This document shows, piece by piece, positions 11,201 through 16,513 of a stretch of 26,032 nt of DNA. The stretch is from Priapulus caudatus. Lineage: Eukaryota > Priapulida > Priapulimorpha > Priapulimorphida > Priapulidae. The first letter of the stretch is position 1; each line of letters opens with the position of its first letter. The translations under genes were made by a program, and so were the position numbers. The stretch covers positions 1 through 26,032 of the forward strand of contig NW_014577163.1 of NCBI RefSeq assembly GCF_000485595.1. The letters are read 5' to 3'. The notes beneath the pieces were generated by a model that did no database searches, was not told the origin of the DNA, and saw nothing but the letters and a program-made list of their open reading frames with translations.

Positions 11201-14200
11201 GAGAATTTCGTTTCTTTGATTACTATCTATCTCAATGTTACAGTTTAGTAGTTTCCTCCGCCAGGGGCTTGGCGGGGGTTATGTTTTCACCGGCGTGTGT
11301 TTGAGTGTTGGTTTGTGTGTTTGTGGGCTTGTTAACTCATGCACGTTTCAGTTCACTTCCGCTAGGTGCGCTGGCTGTAGACTTACAAACACGCAACCAC
11401 AGGCTAAGGGGCAACCACAGTCCTCCCCCACCTGCACGCTCGCACTAATCCGGATCTAATTAATTAATTAATTAATTAATTTTTCCACTTAATTAATTAA
11501 CTAATTAATAAAAAAATTCACATTGAAAGAATTCAGCTGCCTTGGCGGAGGTCTGTGCTCTCCGAGTGCTCTAGTTAAGTTGTAGAATACATCCAGCCGT
11601 GTGTTGTTGTTTTCTTGTGACCCGCTATCACTCCTATATAGGTAACTTATTAAGAGTTTGTCACTATTTGTGTGGTTTATTTTAATCCAGCATGACTCCT
11701 GATACTCGATAAGTATTTTAATGTCATTGATTCAGGAGCATAATTTACTCCTCTCCCTAGCCTGCTGGCCACATCTGTATGATGCATCACTGATCACATA
11801 TTCATTAAATTTGAAGTCCACCAATGTAATGTCTCAATAGTTCTTAGGTTTAATTTTAGTTATTTCAATGATATGTGGGTTATCAATACTGGCAATTGTT
11901 TTTAACTCAGTCATTTTATTGGAGAGGGAGTCAGCATTTGTATATATATATAGATTACAATGGTTGTTTATGAACTCGTGTGTCGAGAGTGCTCAATACT
12001 ACCATGAGTAGAGCAAATATAGATAAAGTTATACGGACACGGTAGAAATTTTGACTCTGTTTATTGCATACAGAACTGTTTCGTGTGGAGCGAAAGCTCC
12101 ACACTCATCAGTGCCTAATACAGAGTGATCTATTTAGAACATCCCGAGCAGTATAAAAACATCATGCATAATGTGATCTATTGTTCATGCGTGAGCGTTC
12201 TAAAGAAATACCATAGATACTAATTAACGCGTCATTGTCGGTGACTGCTGCGCGCTGGCGCTAAACTGAATTCATTGCAAGAGTTTACATAACGTTCCTT
12301 AATAAAAATTTATCTTTATGTCTGCATTTACTAACAAGTTCGTTTCTCTTGTTCAGTGTCGCTATCTCAGGTTTGCACAATATGTAGAACATATTAAGGA
12401 ACGTTATGTAAACTCTTGCAATGAATTCAGTTTAGCGCCAGCGCGCAGCAGTCACCGACAATGACGCGTTAATTAGTATCTATGGTATTTCTTTAGAACG
12501 CGCACGCATGAACAATAGATCACATTATGCATGATGTTTTTATACTGCTCGGGATGTTCTAAATAGATCACTCTGTATTAGGCACTGATGAGTGTGGAAC
12601 TTTCGCTCCACACGAAACAGTTCTGTATGCAATAAACCGAGTCAAAATTTCTACCGTGTCCGTATAACTTTATCTTCCGTATAACTTTATCTATATATAT
12701 ATATACAGATCGGTTTATCAAATGACAACGTATTTACATTATGGACACTTCGTGTAGGTTTCTTTCCAGATTTCCTGGGATCTACTCTTTCTTTTGTATT
12801 TGTTTTATTGTACATTTCCACGGAGGCTCTTACTCTGTAGATGAAATGGGAATCGGGCTTCTCTTCCTTCTCCTTCTTTTGGCTGCTGCATTCATCTTCT
12901 TGTCTTCTTCTTGTGATTTTGTCTGATCATGGTAAATATTTATACCTTTGTGCTCTTCTATTGTTGACGCAGCTAATCTACTTACGTGCCTAAATAAGCT
13001 TTTCTTCAGATCTAAAGTTTTGAATTTTATTCTTATTGATCTGGATTTTCATCCTTCGGTCTGTTTCGTGTCTAGCCTCTCAGGTATCTCAATGATCTCA
13101 GGCTTAATCTGTGCTTTAATACATAGGCCAACTGAGTTAGCTGTGTCCATAAGAAATATGTGCCCTTCCTCATTCTGTCTGTTGTGAGAAGTTTTTACGT
13201 CTCTCTTGTTTATGGATCTTCGCTTTCTGTTCCTGGACTGCCTGTTTGACTTGGTTGGTTATTGCTGATTTTTTTTATCATCGATGTACTATCACTGACG
13301 TTTGTAATATCAGCTATTTTGTCGCCAATCATATAGCATCGACTTCCTGGCAGCTTGATTTGGTTTTATAAGCTCTGCCTCAAATTTGTGTGACATTTAA
13401 TTTTAAGTTGAGTTTTCATGGATGATAGTTCAGCTTTCATTTTCTCGATATCATCTTTTACGTTCCGAATAAATAACAGGGTGTCCATCACCTTGAAATT
13501 ACATGCTTGGCAGAACCAATATATTTGTCTAGATTAGGTAGTTTCTTTCATTTTTTCCGGTAAATATGAAAGTAAGAAAAATCCTGACGCGCTATTTTGG
13601 TGCATATTGGGCTTAACTTGTAGCGTACATTTTGCTTTCATAATCTCTTATCTTACTGAGAAATATACCAAATACCATTTTTGCATACAAATTTAAAATT
13701 TATGTTGTCGCGTAATTAGGGGCTAGAAATTTCATGAAATTTCTTGCTTTGAGCATAGAGAAACATCTTATCTATAAATAAAACGTGTGATTGATACGAT
13801 TCATTTGTCAATAAACGTTTACTCTTCATAAGAGCAATACCCGTGCAAAAGCTCGAGTATCTCCTTATTAACGCTGAGACAGTGAGAGTGAGACTCACGG
13901 CCGGGGTTGGCGATGGGAACCGTGGTTGTCAGACTCGGAACAATCGGACAAAGACTTCACGTCATTTCTGTTCAGTTTACTCACAGTTAATGCATTCAGA
14001 ACAACGTCTTGCGCTGCTGACACCATGTTTCCATCCTTTTCATAGCGCAAAGAGATAATACAGCAATGAGAAATGAGAGAGAAGACAACAGTTACAGATA
14101 AACTAAACTCAACCTGTTCTTCTTAGCACATCTTAAGCTCTTACATCGGATTTCCAGCATTGATGTAGCTCCGCCCTGTAACAGTCAGATTAATACACGA

Positions 14201-15041
14201 AATCCATACTTAGCCAGCTCGCTACATAGGTTGGCAATGTTTACAAAGTAAACTTACCATCGAATCAAAGAAGTTACAATGTATAGTACATCTATAAGGT
14301 CATTTATCAAATTTGAGATTTGCAGAAGAATAGTAGCATACTTTACCATTATTAGCTAGGCATATACAGTACGCGCATGTCTTAAAATCATATTAGTTAA
14401 ATATTGTAGTCGTTTCGATTACATGTATGTGTGGTTACCGTTATGTAGTGTCACAGATGTTCGTCATTGTATATCTTAGCTGTATTTGTTTTGGTTACAG
14501 AACCAGGCAACGATTTCCAATGCAGATTGATGGTGAACCATGGATGCAGCCTCCTTGCACAGTAGGTGTCACCCTGATGTATTACTTTATGTATATATAT
14601 ATATATATATGGAGGGAGGAAGAGAGGATGAGAGAGAGGTGGAGATGGAGCGGGAGTCAGAGAGGAGGAGAGGAGAGGGGAGAGCTAGGCAGAGAGAGAG
14701 GAAGAGCGAGATGGAGAGGGTGAGGGAGAGGGAAAGATATAGCTATAGATATGCAGATATATATATAGAAATAGATAAATTTGTGATTTATATTACTTAT
14801 AATATAATAATATTATTATTTATTTGTACATGGAACTCGTAGATACGAAAATCTCGATCCAGCAATAGTTGCTACAGCTATTTGTTCCTGTGTTTGATCT
14901 TACTTATTTATTTCTCTTATCACTTATGTATTCTTTTCTTTTCCTTTGCAGATCCATATAACACACAAAAATCAGGTGACAATGTTAATGGCGCCACACA
15001 ACAACAACAAGCTTAAACTATTCGGCCTCTTTAAGAAATGA
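1433..15041 (+). CDS. Dgk: type I diacylglycerol kinase, 3' part of gene (12 coding exons)
   Basis: Diacylglycerol kinase phosphorylates diacylglycerol with ATP to phosphatidic acid at membranes, ending DAG signalling to C1-domain proteins. The exons join as 1433-1553, 2004-2092, 3386-3502, 4045-4242 (or -4221), 6613-6847, 7388-7486, 7986-8152, 8348-8503, 9006-9222, 9978-10098, 14501-14561 and 14952-15041. Every intron is GT-AG and all phases agree, giving 556 codons before TGA. Domain order is C1 (residues 9-58), C1 (74-122), DAGKc (about 185-300; GGDG at 241-244, GTGND at 273-277) and DAGKa (about 335-510). The absence of a PH, SAM or ankyrin region after the C1 pair and the short C-terminus match the EF-hand class (vertebrate alpha/beta/gamma). 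The N-terminal EF-hand and RVH exons lie outside the window. Paralogue-level assignment is not possible. Confidence 0.96.
1554..2003 (+). other. intron between the two halves of the first C1 domain
   Basis: A 450-base GT-AG intron with ordinary mixed-composition sequence. No repeat or second exon was recognised. Confidence 0.85.
2004..2092 (+). CDS. Dgk: DGK exon: first C1 domain, C-terminal half
   Basis: The acceptor is TTTTACAG and the donor gtatgc. The split codon gives Phe, then [10 protein letters not shown] and APASC. This completes the zinc ligands of the first C1 domain (C-x2-C-x4-H-x2-C-x7-C). A short basic linker, YVKSKKTSQ, follows. The donor sits 8 bases before a long TA/CA microsatellite. 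Confidence 0.95.
2101..2246. repeat. compound TA / CA / CG microsatellite next to a splice donor
   Basis: A TA run (2101-2121), a CA run broken by CCACCCACCCCCC near 2148-2160, a long CA run to about 2222, then CGCGCG and TATATA. It lies 8 bases inside the intron after the exon ending at 2092. Confidence 0.95.
2247..3385 (+). other. rest of intron before the second C1 domain
   Basis: Mixed-composition intron sequence. Open frames at 2561-2764 and 3079-3294 carry no recognisable family motif and no conserved splice context. Nothing else is supported. Confidence 0.6.
3386..3502 (+). CDS. Dgk: DGK exon: second C1 domain, N-terminal half
   Basis: The reading is [18 protein letters not shown] and then [11 protein letters not shown], the hallmark second C1 domain of type I DGKs. 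Phase is 0 at both ends (39 codons) with donor gtgagt. The second C1 domain of this family usually departs from the phorbol-ester-binding consensus. An upstream in-frame AG at 3369-3370 could serve as an alternative acceptor and would add five codons (LSSPQ). Confidence 0.95.
3503..4044 (+). other. intron splitting the second C1 domain
   Basis: A 542-base GT-AG intron containing a short TTCTTCTTCTGCTGCTT-type pyrimidine tract near 3575-3645. No further exon was seen. Confidence 0.8.
4045..4242 (+). CDS. Dgk: DGK exon: end of second C1 domain and linker to the catalytic domain
   Basis: The acceptor is CCGTTGCAG. The reading [13 protein letters not shown] supplies the last His and two Cys ligands of the second C1 domain. 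[17 protein letters not shown] follows, a conserved type I segment, and then a Ser/Thr/Arg-containing linker with TLNRTDSAM. Two in-frame donors occur: CAG|gtatgt after 4242 and CAA|gtatgc after 4221. The longer form adds VCSILHQ. The shorter form reads SGMQ directly into ITPQPGTHP, which is how the vertebrate proteins read. Confidence 0.93.
5392..5427 (+). CDS. candidate alternative terminal exon (truncated DGK isoform)
   Basis: After the acceptor-like TTTGATTGCAG, the frame continuing from the preceding exon (phase 0) reads [11 protein letters not shown] and then TGA at 5425-5427. A canonical AATAAA lies 48 bases downstream. If used, transcripts would encode both C1 domains but no kinase domain. 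A donor-like GA|gtgaga overlaps the stop, so a 32-base frame-shifting cassette exon is the alternative. The peptide is short and not recognised, so chance remains likely. Confidence 0.3.
   Translation, partial: SDWYYAIEDDE
5476..5481 (+). terminator. candidate polyadenylation signal AATAAA
   Basis: A canonical hexamer in an AT-rich stretch shortly after the candidate terminal exon at 5392. AT-rich introns contain such hexamers by chance, so support comes only from its position. Confidence 0.3.
6613..6847 (+). CDS. Dgk: DGK exon: catalytic DAGKc domain, N-terminal part
   Basis: The acceptor is GTTCCAG and the donor gtagga. The reading starts [20 protein letters not shown], the first strand and glycine-rich turn of the lipid-kinase fold. 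It continues through [10 protein letters not shown] and GPMPG to [21 protein letters not shown] (residues 241-244 of the visible protein) is the family's nucleotide-binding motif and is intact. The exon holds 78 codons plus one base. Confidence 0.97.
6848..7387 (+). other. intron inside the catalytic domain
   Basis: A 540-base GT-AG intron of ordinary composition. The only open frames are random or extend from the flanking exons. Confidence 0.85.
7388..7486 (+). CDS. Dgk: DGK exon: catalytic core with GTGND
   Basis: The acceptor is CTGTTTCAG and the donor gtttgt. After a variable stretch ([11 protein letters not shown]) the reading is [20 protein letters not shown], one of the most conserved blocks of DAGKc. 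Phase 1 at both ends joins smoothly with the neighbouring exons. Confidence 0.97.
7487..7985 (+). other. intron with degenerate TTAGGG-like repeats
   Basis: A 499-base GT-AG intron. Its centre holds the telomere-like array listed separately. The rest is featureless. Confidence 0.85.
7674..7862. repeat. degenerate telomere-like repeat (TTAGGG-related)
   Basis: It starts with AACCCTAAC and then has GGTTAGGGTTAGGTTAGG around 7704-7722. After that come many diverged forms (GGATTAGGAAT, GGTAAGGGTTAGGG, CTTAGGGTAGG, GCTTAGGGTGAGC). Units vary from about 6 to 12 bases. The orientation shifts from C-rich to G-rich strand at about 7690. It is intronic, so it is an interstitial array or a simple-sequence expansion, not a chromosome end. 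Confidence 0.75.
7986..8152 (+). CDS. Dgk: DGK exon: DAGKc/DAGKa boundary
   Basis: The acceptor is AATACAG and the donor gtgagt. The reading is [18 protein letters not shown], then LDRWNIEF, a charged loop [11 protein letters not shown], and [11 protein letters not shown]. The last block is the conserved start of the accessory domain. Phase 0 at the 3' end. Confidence 0.97.
8153..8347 (+). other. short intron in the accessory domain
   Basis: A 195-base GT-AG intron without repeats. Its 5' half carries a diverged echo of exon sequence near 8193-8222 (TCTCTGCCAACCTCACATCAGTTACTTCTCTAT region against the exon's CCTGCCAACATCATTACTAATTATTTCTCTATT region). This may reflect a local duplication. Confidence 0.75.
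8348..8503 (+). CDS. Dgk: DGK exon: accessory domain
   Basis: The acceptor is AATCCCGCAG and the donor gtgcgt. The reading starts [19 protein letters not shown] and continues through [18 protein letters not shown]. These are near-invariant DAGKa blocks. Phase 0 at both ends (52 codons). It follows the shortest intron of the gene (195 bases). Confidence 0.97.
8504..9005 (+). other. purine-rich intron with minisatellite
   Basis: A 502-base GT-AG intron. About 8530-8910 is purine-biased (GAGAGAC, GAGTGAGAC units) and includes the 21-bp tandem array. Confidence 0.85.
8720..8908. repeat. 21-bp minisatellite, about nine copies
   Basis: Units begin at 8720 (diverged), 8741, 8762, 8783, 8804, 8825, 8846, 8867 and 8888. 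The consensus is GGCATGAGAGTATAAGAGTGA, with a GA variant at position 2 in the three central copies (8804, 8825, 8846). Because 21 is divisible by three, the array is open in several frames on both strands and creates repetitive pseudo-proteins. Confidence 0.95.
9006..9222 (+). CDS. Dgk: DGK exon: accessory domain with basic insert
   Basis: The acceptor is GTGACAG and the donor gtgtgtgt. The reading is CDGVSLDL, then [21 protein letters not shown] lysine/arginine-rich segment follows ([17 protein letters not shown]) and then a Ser-rich stretch. Type I DGKs carry a similar basic, poorly conserved insert here. Whether it acts in localisation cannot be told from sequence. The donor merges into a GT-rich run, so the exact junction rests on frame continuity with the next exon. 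Confidence 0.95.
9223..9977 (+). other. intron dominated by a polypurine tract
   Basis: A 755-base intron that starts with a GT-rich run. Most of it is the GA-rich tract listed separately. The acceptor at 9977 lies after a short AT-rich transition. Long open frames on both strands (RERERE / LSLSLS) are composition artefacts. Confidence 0.9.
9285..9905. repeat. GA-rich polypurine tract, about 620 bases
   Basis: Almost continuous GAGA, GAAA and GACA units on the + strand, with pure GA runs near 9600-9640 and 9776-9825. Purine/pyrimidine mirror-type DNA of this length is a candidate for intramolecular triplex. In the transcript it gives an unstructured, purine-only intron. Confidence 0.93.
9978..10098 (+). 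CDS. Dgk: DGK exon: end of accessory domain
   Basis: The acceptor is GAATTGCAG, directly after the polypurine intron. The donor is gtacat. The reading is [17 protein letters not shown], then [19 protein letters not shown], which is conserved in type I kinases. It ends two bases into an Arg codon that is completed across the 4.4-kb, transposon-filled intron. Confidence 0.96.
10206..10330. mobile_element. small element starting with a GC-rich hairpin
   Basis: ATCCTCCGC (10206-10214) and GCGGAGGAT (10225-10233) form a 9-bp hairpin. It is followed by ATTGTTTTCG and a GT-rich run. The layout (GC-rich hairpin, then TNTGTTTTC, then GT-rich) resembles the start of the element at 11251, suggesting related families. 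The right boundary is uncertain because the RT remnant begins nearby. Confidence 0.45.
10330..10530 (-). pseudogene. LINE reverse transcriptase remnant
   Basis: The minus-strand frame reads [20 protein letters not shown], then [14 protein letters not shown], followed directly by [12 protein letters not shown]. These are the start of a non-LTR retrotransposon reverse transcriptase (YFSSVFT block) and the later IHKKG block. The segment that normally separates them (about 50-60 residues including the GPDG region) is missing, so the copy is internally deleted. The downstream catalytic part of the reverse transcriptase is absent. Confidence 0.85.
10538..10625. repeat. GTGC/GCGC microsatellite ending in a G run
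   Basis: GCGTGCGTGCGT, TGTGCATGCG and GCGCGCGCG units are followed by GTGTGTGTAGGGGGGGGG. It interrupts the LINE remnant between the linker region and the RT block. Confidence 0.9.
10840..11240 (-). pseudogene. LINE ORF2 linker region between endonuclease and RT
   Basis: Minus-strand translation gives [20 protein letters not shown] near 11215-11135. After frame breaks it reads [17 protein letters not shown], and then [20 protein letters not shown] followed by EAKSNPKRF (about 10985-10880). This KSNPK-type segment is typical of APE-type non-LTR retrotransposons (CR1/Jockey group) between endonuclease and RT. Stops and frameshifts show it is dead. Confidence 0.75.
11251..11580. mobile_element. 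small element with CCTCCGCCA / TTGGCGGAGG ends, inserted in the LINE
   Basis: CCTCCGCCA at 11255-11263 and TTGGCGGAGG at 11542-11551 are inverted. The interior starts GTTATGTTTTCACC and a GT-rich run and contains an AATT repeat. The end reads TCTGTGCTCTCCGAGTGCTC. From memory, similar 5' and 3' termini occur in dispersed repeats of many animals, but I cannot name the family. The insertion separates LINE endonuclease sequence (from 11590 upward) from the linker (below 11245). Confidence 0.6.
11455..11515. repeat. AATT tetranucleotide repeat
   Basis: TAATTAATTAATT units at 11457-11480 and again at 11490-11508, inside the small inserted element. Confidence 0.9.
11590..11995 (-). pseudogene. LINE apurinic-type endonuclease remnant
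   Basis: Minus-strand reading from about 11955 is [20 protein letters not shown], then [13 protein letters not shown]. After a stop it reads [20 protein letters not shown], and after another stop [20 protein letters not shown] followed by [10 protein letters not shown]. These correspond in order to the start of the endonuclease (N-A-x-S-L), the I-x-E/T-I-T-E/K block and the YRS block of APE-type non-LTR elements. At least two in-frame stops make it a pseudogene. It continues the element whose RT remnant lies at 10330-10530. Confidence 0.87.
12021..12304. repeat. left arm of long inverted repeat
   Basis: Starts AGATAAAGTTATACGGACAC and ends ACGTTCCTTAATA. It pairs with 12392-12676. Visible differences from the partner include one in the ribozyme stem II, one near GACTCTG/GACTCGG and one near GCGTGAGCG/GCGTGCGCG. 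Confidence 0.95.
12061..12120 (-). ncRNA. type I hammerhead ribozyme, minus strand (left arm)
   Basis: On the minus strand, CTGATGAG (12111-12104) opens a perfect 9-bp stem II with a TTTC loop (12104-12083). GAAA follows (12082-12079), then a short stem III CAG/CTG with a 2-base loop (12078-12071), and the cleavage triplet GUA. Stem I pairs GCA with UGC (12112-12114 with 12068-12066) and, beyond an AG bulge, UAUU with AAUA. All core positions of the hammerhead consensus are present. The predicted cut is between 12069 and 12068. Very short stem III is characteristic of hammerheads in Penelope-like elements and retrozymes, which often act as dimers. Confidence 0.88.
12392..12676. repeat. right arm of long inverted repeat
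   Basis: Starts TATTAAGGAACGTTATG and ends GTATAACTTTATCTT. It is the reverse complement of 12021-12304. Confidence 0.95.
12576..12634 (+). ncRNA. type I hammerhead ribozyme, plus strand (right arm)
   Basis: Stem I 5' side is UAUU-AG-GCA (12576-12584). The core is CTGATGAG (12585-12592), stem II spans 12592-12613, then GAAA at 12614-12617. Stem III is CAG/CTG (12618-12625) and the cleavage triplet GUA ends at 12627. The stem I 3' side is UGC-AAUA (12628-12634). The predicted cut is between 12627 and 12628. It differs from the left-arm copy by one A-C mismatch in stem II (GTGTGGAAC against GCTCCACAC). It is transcribed in sense with the kinase pre-mRNA. Confidence 0.87.
12790..13660 (-). pseudogene. 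LINE ORF1-like remnant
   Basis: Minus-strand reading includes KCTLQVKPN near 13625, then [20 protein letters not shown] and [15 protein letters not shown] (about 13510-13395). This is a Cys-rich, zinc-finger-like end followed by a coiled-coil-like segment. After frame breaks it reads [20 protein letters not shown] (about 13130-13070), then [40 protein letters not shown] and a run of Arg (about 12990-12845). The DxTKxQxExDKK pattern is typical of ORF1 proteins of CR1/Jockey-group elements. Its order and strand match the ORF2 remnants at 10330-11995. Confidence 0.75.
13740..14500 (+). other. 3' part of the large intron, unassigned
   Basis: Mixed AT-rich sequence. A short GC-richer patch at about 13840-14060 is open on the + strand (71 codons) but shows no family motif. 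No repeat element was recognised. Confidence 0.5.
14501..14561 (+). CDS. Dgk: DGK exon: PMQIDGEPW block
   Basis: The acceptor is TTGGTTACAG and the donor gtaggt. It completes the split Arg codon and reads [20 protein letters not shown]. The [11 protein letters not shown] motif is diagnostic for the C-terminal end of the DGK accessory domain. Phase 0 at the 3' end, so it can join the next exon or the candidate exon at 16124 in frame. Confidence 0.96.
14562..14951 (+). other. last coding intron, with TA and GA tracts
   Basis: A 390-base GT-AG intron. A TA run lies at 14590-14610 and a GA-rich polypurine tract at 14611-14740, followed by TA-rich sequence. The acceptor is preceded by a good pyrimidine tract (TTCTTTTCTTTTCCTTTGCAG). 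Confidence 0.93.
14590..14775. repeat. TA microsatellite followed by GA polypurine tract
   Basis: TATATA run, then GGGAGGAAGAGAGG-type purines to about 14740, then GATATATATATAG. Repetitive pseudo-peptides on the + strand result from it. Confidence 0.9.
14952..15041 (+). CDS. Dgk: DGK exon: canonical C-terminus and stop
   Basis: The acceptor is CCTTTGCAG. The reading is [20 protein letters not shown], then a basic/aromatic end LKLFGLFKK and TGA at 15039-15041. The ITHKNQ and MLMAP blocks match the ends of vertebrate type I DGKs. A strong donor-like CAA|gtaagt begins two bases after the stop codon's neighbouring CA (gt at 15044), so a spliced 3' UTR is possible. Confidence 0.95.
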   Translation: MHITHKNQVTMLMAPHNNNKLKLFGLFKK

Positions 15042-16123
15042 CAAGTAAGTACATGTTTTTTTTAATTAAAAAATCTCCGCAACAGATAGTGAGTGCATAA
15101 ATATTAGCATATACCTACAAATTTCTATTGGCGCATTCACATTTGTCATAAAACATCAGTGAGCGAAATATTTATTTTTGACCGCTGACATGACAACGCG
15201 CAATTATGCTACCACCCTGACAAAGTTGTGATTCTACCAATTTAATTTGCATGTTACAGACCGAGGGCTAATTACAAAGGTGCAATTATATTTATACCTG
15301 ATTTCTATTTTAATACAACATTCGTCTATATTATAACTGAAACTAATAGTGGTTTATCATTATTAATTAATTAATTATATTATTTATTATTGCACTCATT
15401 CTTCTCTTAAATTAATAAATAAGAGACACCCTCGGTCCATAGCCTGTAGCCGAAAAGTTGCGCTGCACAACCTTTGTCAGTAGATGCGCTTAGGAACGCC
15501 ACCGTCGTTGTAAGAAAACAGTGGCCGTCAGTTTTAAAACGTTTAAAATATATTTCCAATAAATATTGAACATTGAACAATTTTATGTACCGTAATTTAA
15601 ACACATTTTAACTGAAAATATGTAAGGAACTTATGGGTATGTATCTCTTTAGGATATTCTTAGTCTATGGCTGAACCCACTGAGCTGTACATATGGACGT
15701 AACTAGCAAAGTACCCGACCAATGGATGAGTGTTTCGTTGATGTAATGGATCTAGGCGGTAGTCAATGAGGCAAATTTAGCGGAAAGGAGAAATTTGCCC
15801 TGTCCATGCGTGTATGGTAGCCACGTAAATTTGTAAACCACCCGCTACTATTAAAAAACACACCAACCCCTGAACAACTGAACCATGTAACTCTGGGACG
15901 GAAACGACCTTTTCTAATGGTCCATAACTGAGGTCATACGCATTACAAAAACGGCCATACGAAAATAGGTGAATTTAATGAATATTAATTATAATCAGCC
16001 AAAGTTAGTATATACAGCTCAGGGGCTGAGCCTAAGATTATAATGCGATACATGCACGTGAATCGTTTCTCTGCTTCGAAAAACCTAGTTCAAGCATCGA
16101 GGACTGTTTGCGTTATGTTTCAG
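15042..16123 (+). other. 3' flank / 3' UTR region after the canonical stop
   Basis: AT-rich. It holds AATAAA hexamers at 15414-15419 and 15558-15563, either of which could end an unspliced 3' UTR, and a strong donor at 15044. No coding exon is supported. One acceptor-like TGTTACAG at about 15260 leads into a short open frame that I do not trust. Confidence 0.55.
15414..15419 (+). terminator. candidate polyadenylation signal AATAAA
   Basis: The first canonical hexamer downstream of the canonical stop (373 bases after it). A second copy is at 15558-15563. The AT-rich setting makes chance occurrence possible. Confidence 0.4.
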
Positions 16124-16231
16124 TTACTGAAACGGCGGTCAGGGAGTGAGCCGCCGTCGTTCACTCAGAGCCGCATGGCCGTAGAAAACGATCTCTGCAG
16201 TATAGTCGAACAAGATTGAAGCTATCGCACA
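16124..16231 (+). CDS. candidate alternative C-terminal exon or 3' UTR exon
   Basis: The acceptor is GTTATGTTTCAG. The phase-0 frame, compatible with the exon ending at 14561, reads LLKRRSGSEPPSFTQSRM, then AVENDLCSIVEQD and TGA at 16217-16219. The other two frames stop early. A strong donor gtgagt begins at 16232. Skipping the canonical last exon would thus give a different 31-residue tail. Alternatively it is a middle exon of a spliced 3' UTR. The peptide looks protein-like but matches nothing I know. Confidence 0.4.
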
Positions 16232-16513
16232 GTGAGTACATACGAGAGACAATGGGAGTTGAATAGATGAGGGCGAGAGAGGGAACAGGGATAGATAGTT
16301 GGAGAAGGGTAAGGAGAGAGAATCCATTGAGATGCGAAAGTGAGAGGAAAGAGAAAATAAAGTAGGTATGAAAGAGTGATATCTAGCTTTTTAACTCCAG
16401 TGTCAGAATGAATAAAACAAATACACCCTCCGACTAGACTATAATTCATATCCTGAGCTAATAACACCTTAATTATTAGCTCTTGTTCATATCTATTAAT
16501 TATCGATTGCAGA

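Larger units (their letters stand above)
12017..12692. mobile_element. fold-back element with hammerhead ribozyme arms (Penelope-like / retrozyme-type)
   Basis: The left arm (12021-12304) and right arm (12392-12676) are reverse complements of about 285 bp with only a few differences. An 87-base unpaired centre separates them. The outer right end repeats the terminal 16 bases (CCGTATAACTTTATCT), and that outer copy also pairs with the left edge. Each arm contains a hammerhead ribozyme core. No intact ORF is present, so it is non-autonomous or a remnant. It lies between LINE ORF1-like and endonuclease sequence, so it is younger than that LINE. Hammerheads in repeat arms point to a Penelope-like element or retrozyme. 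The exact family is inferred. Confidence 0.85.
10099..14500 (+). other. 4.4-kb intron filled with nested mobile elements
   Basis: This is the largest intron of the visible gene, bounded by ATAAG|gtacat and GGTTACAG|AACC. It contains minus-strand LINE remnants, two small elements with CCTCCGC-type ends, the hammerhead-bearing fold-back and microsatellites. Its last ~750 bases (about 13740-14500) show no recognisable element. Confidence 0.9.
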
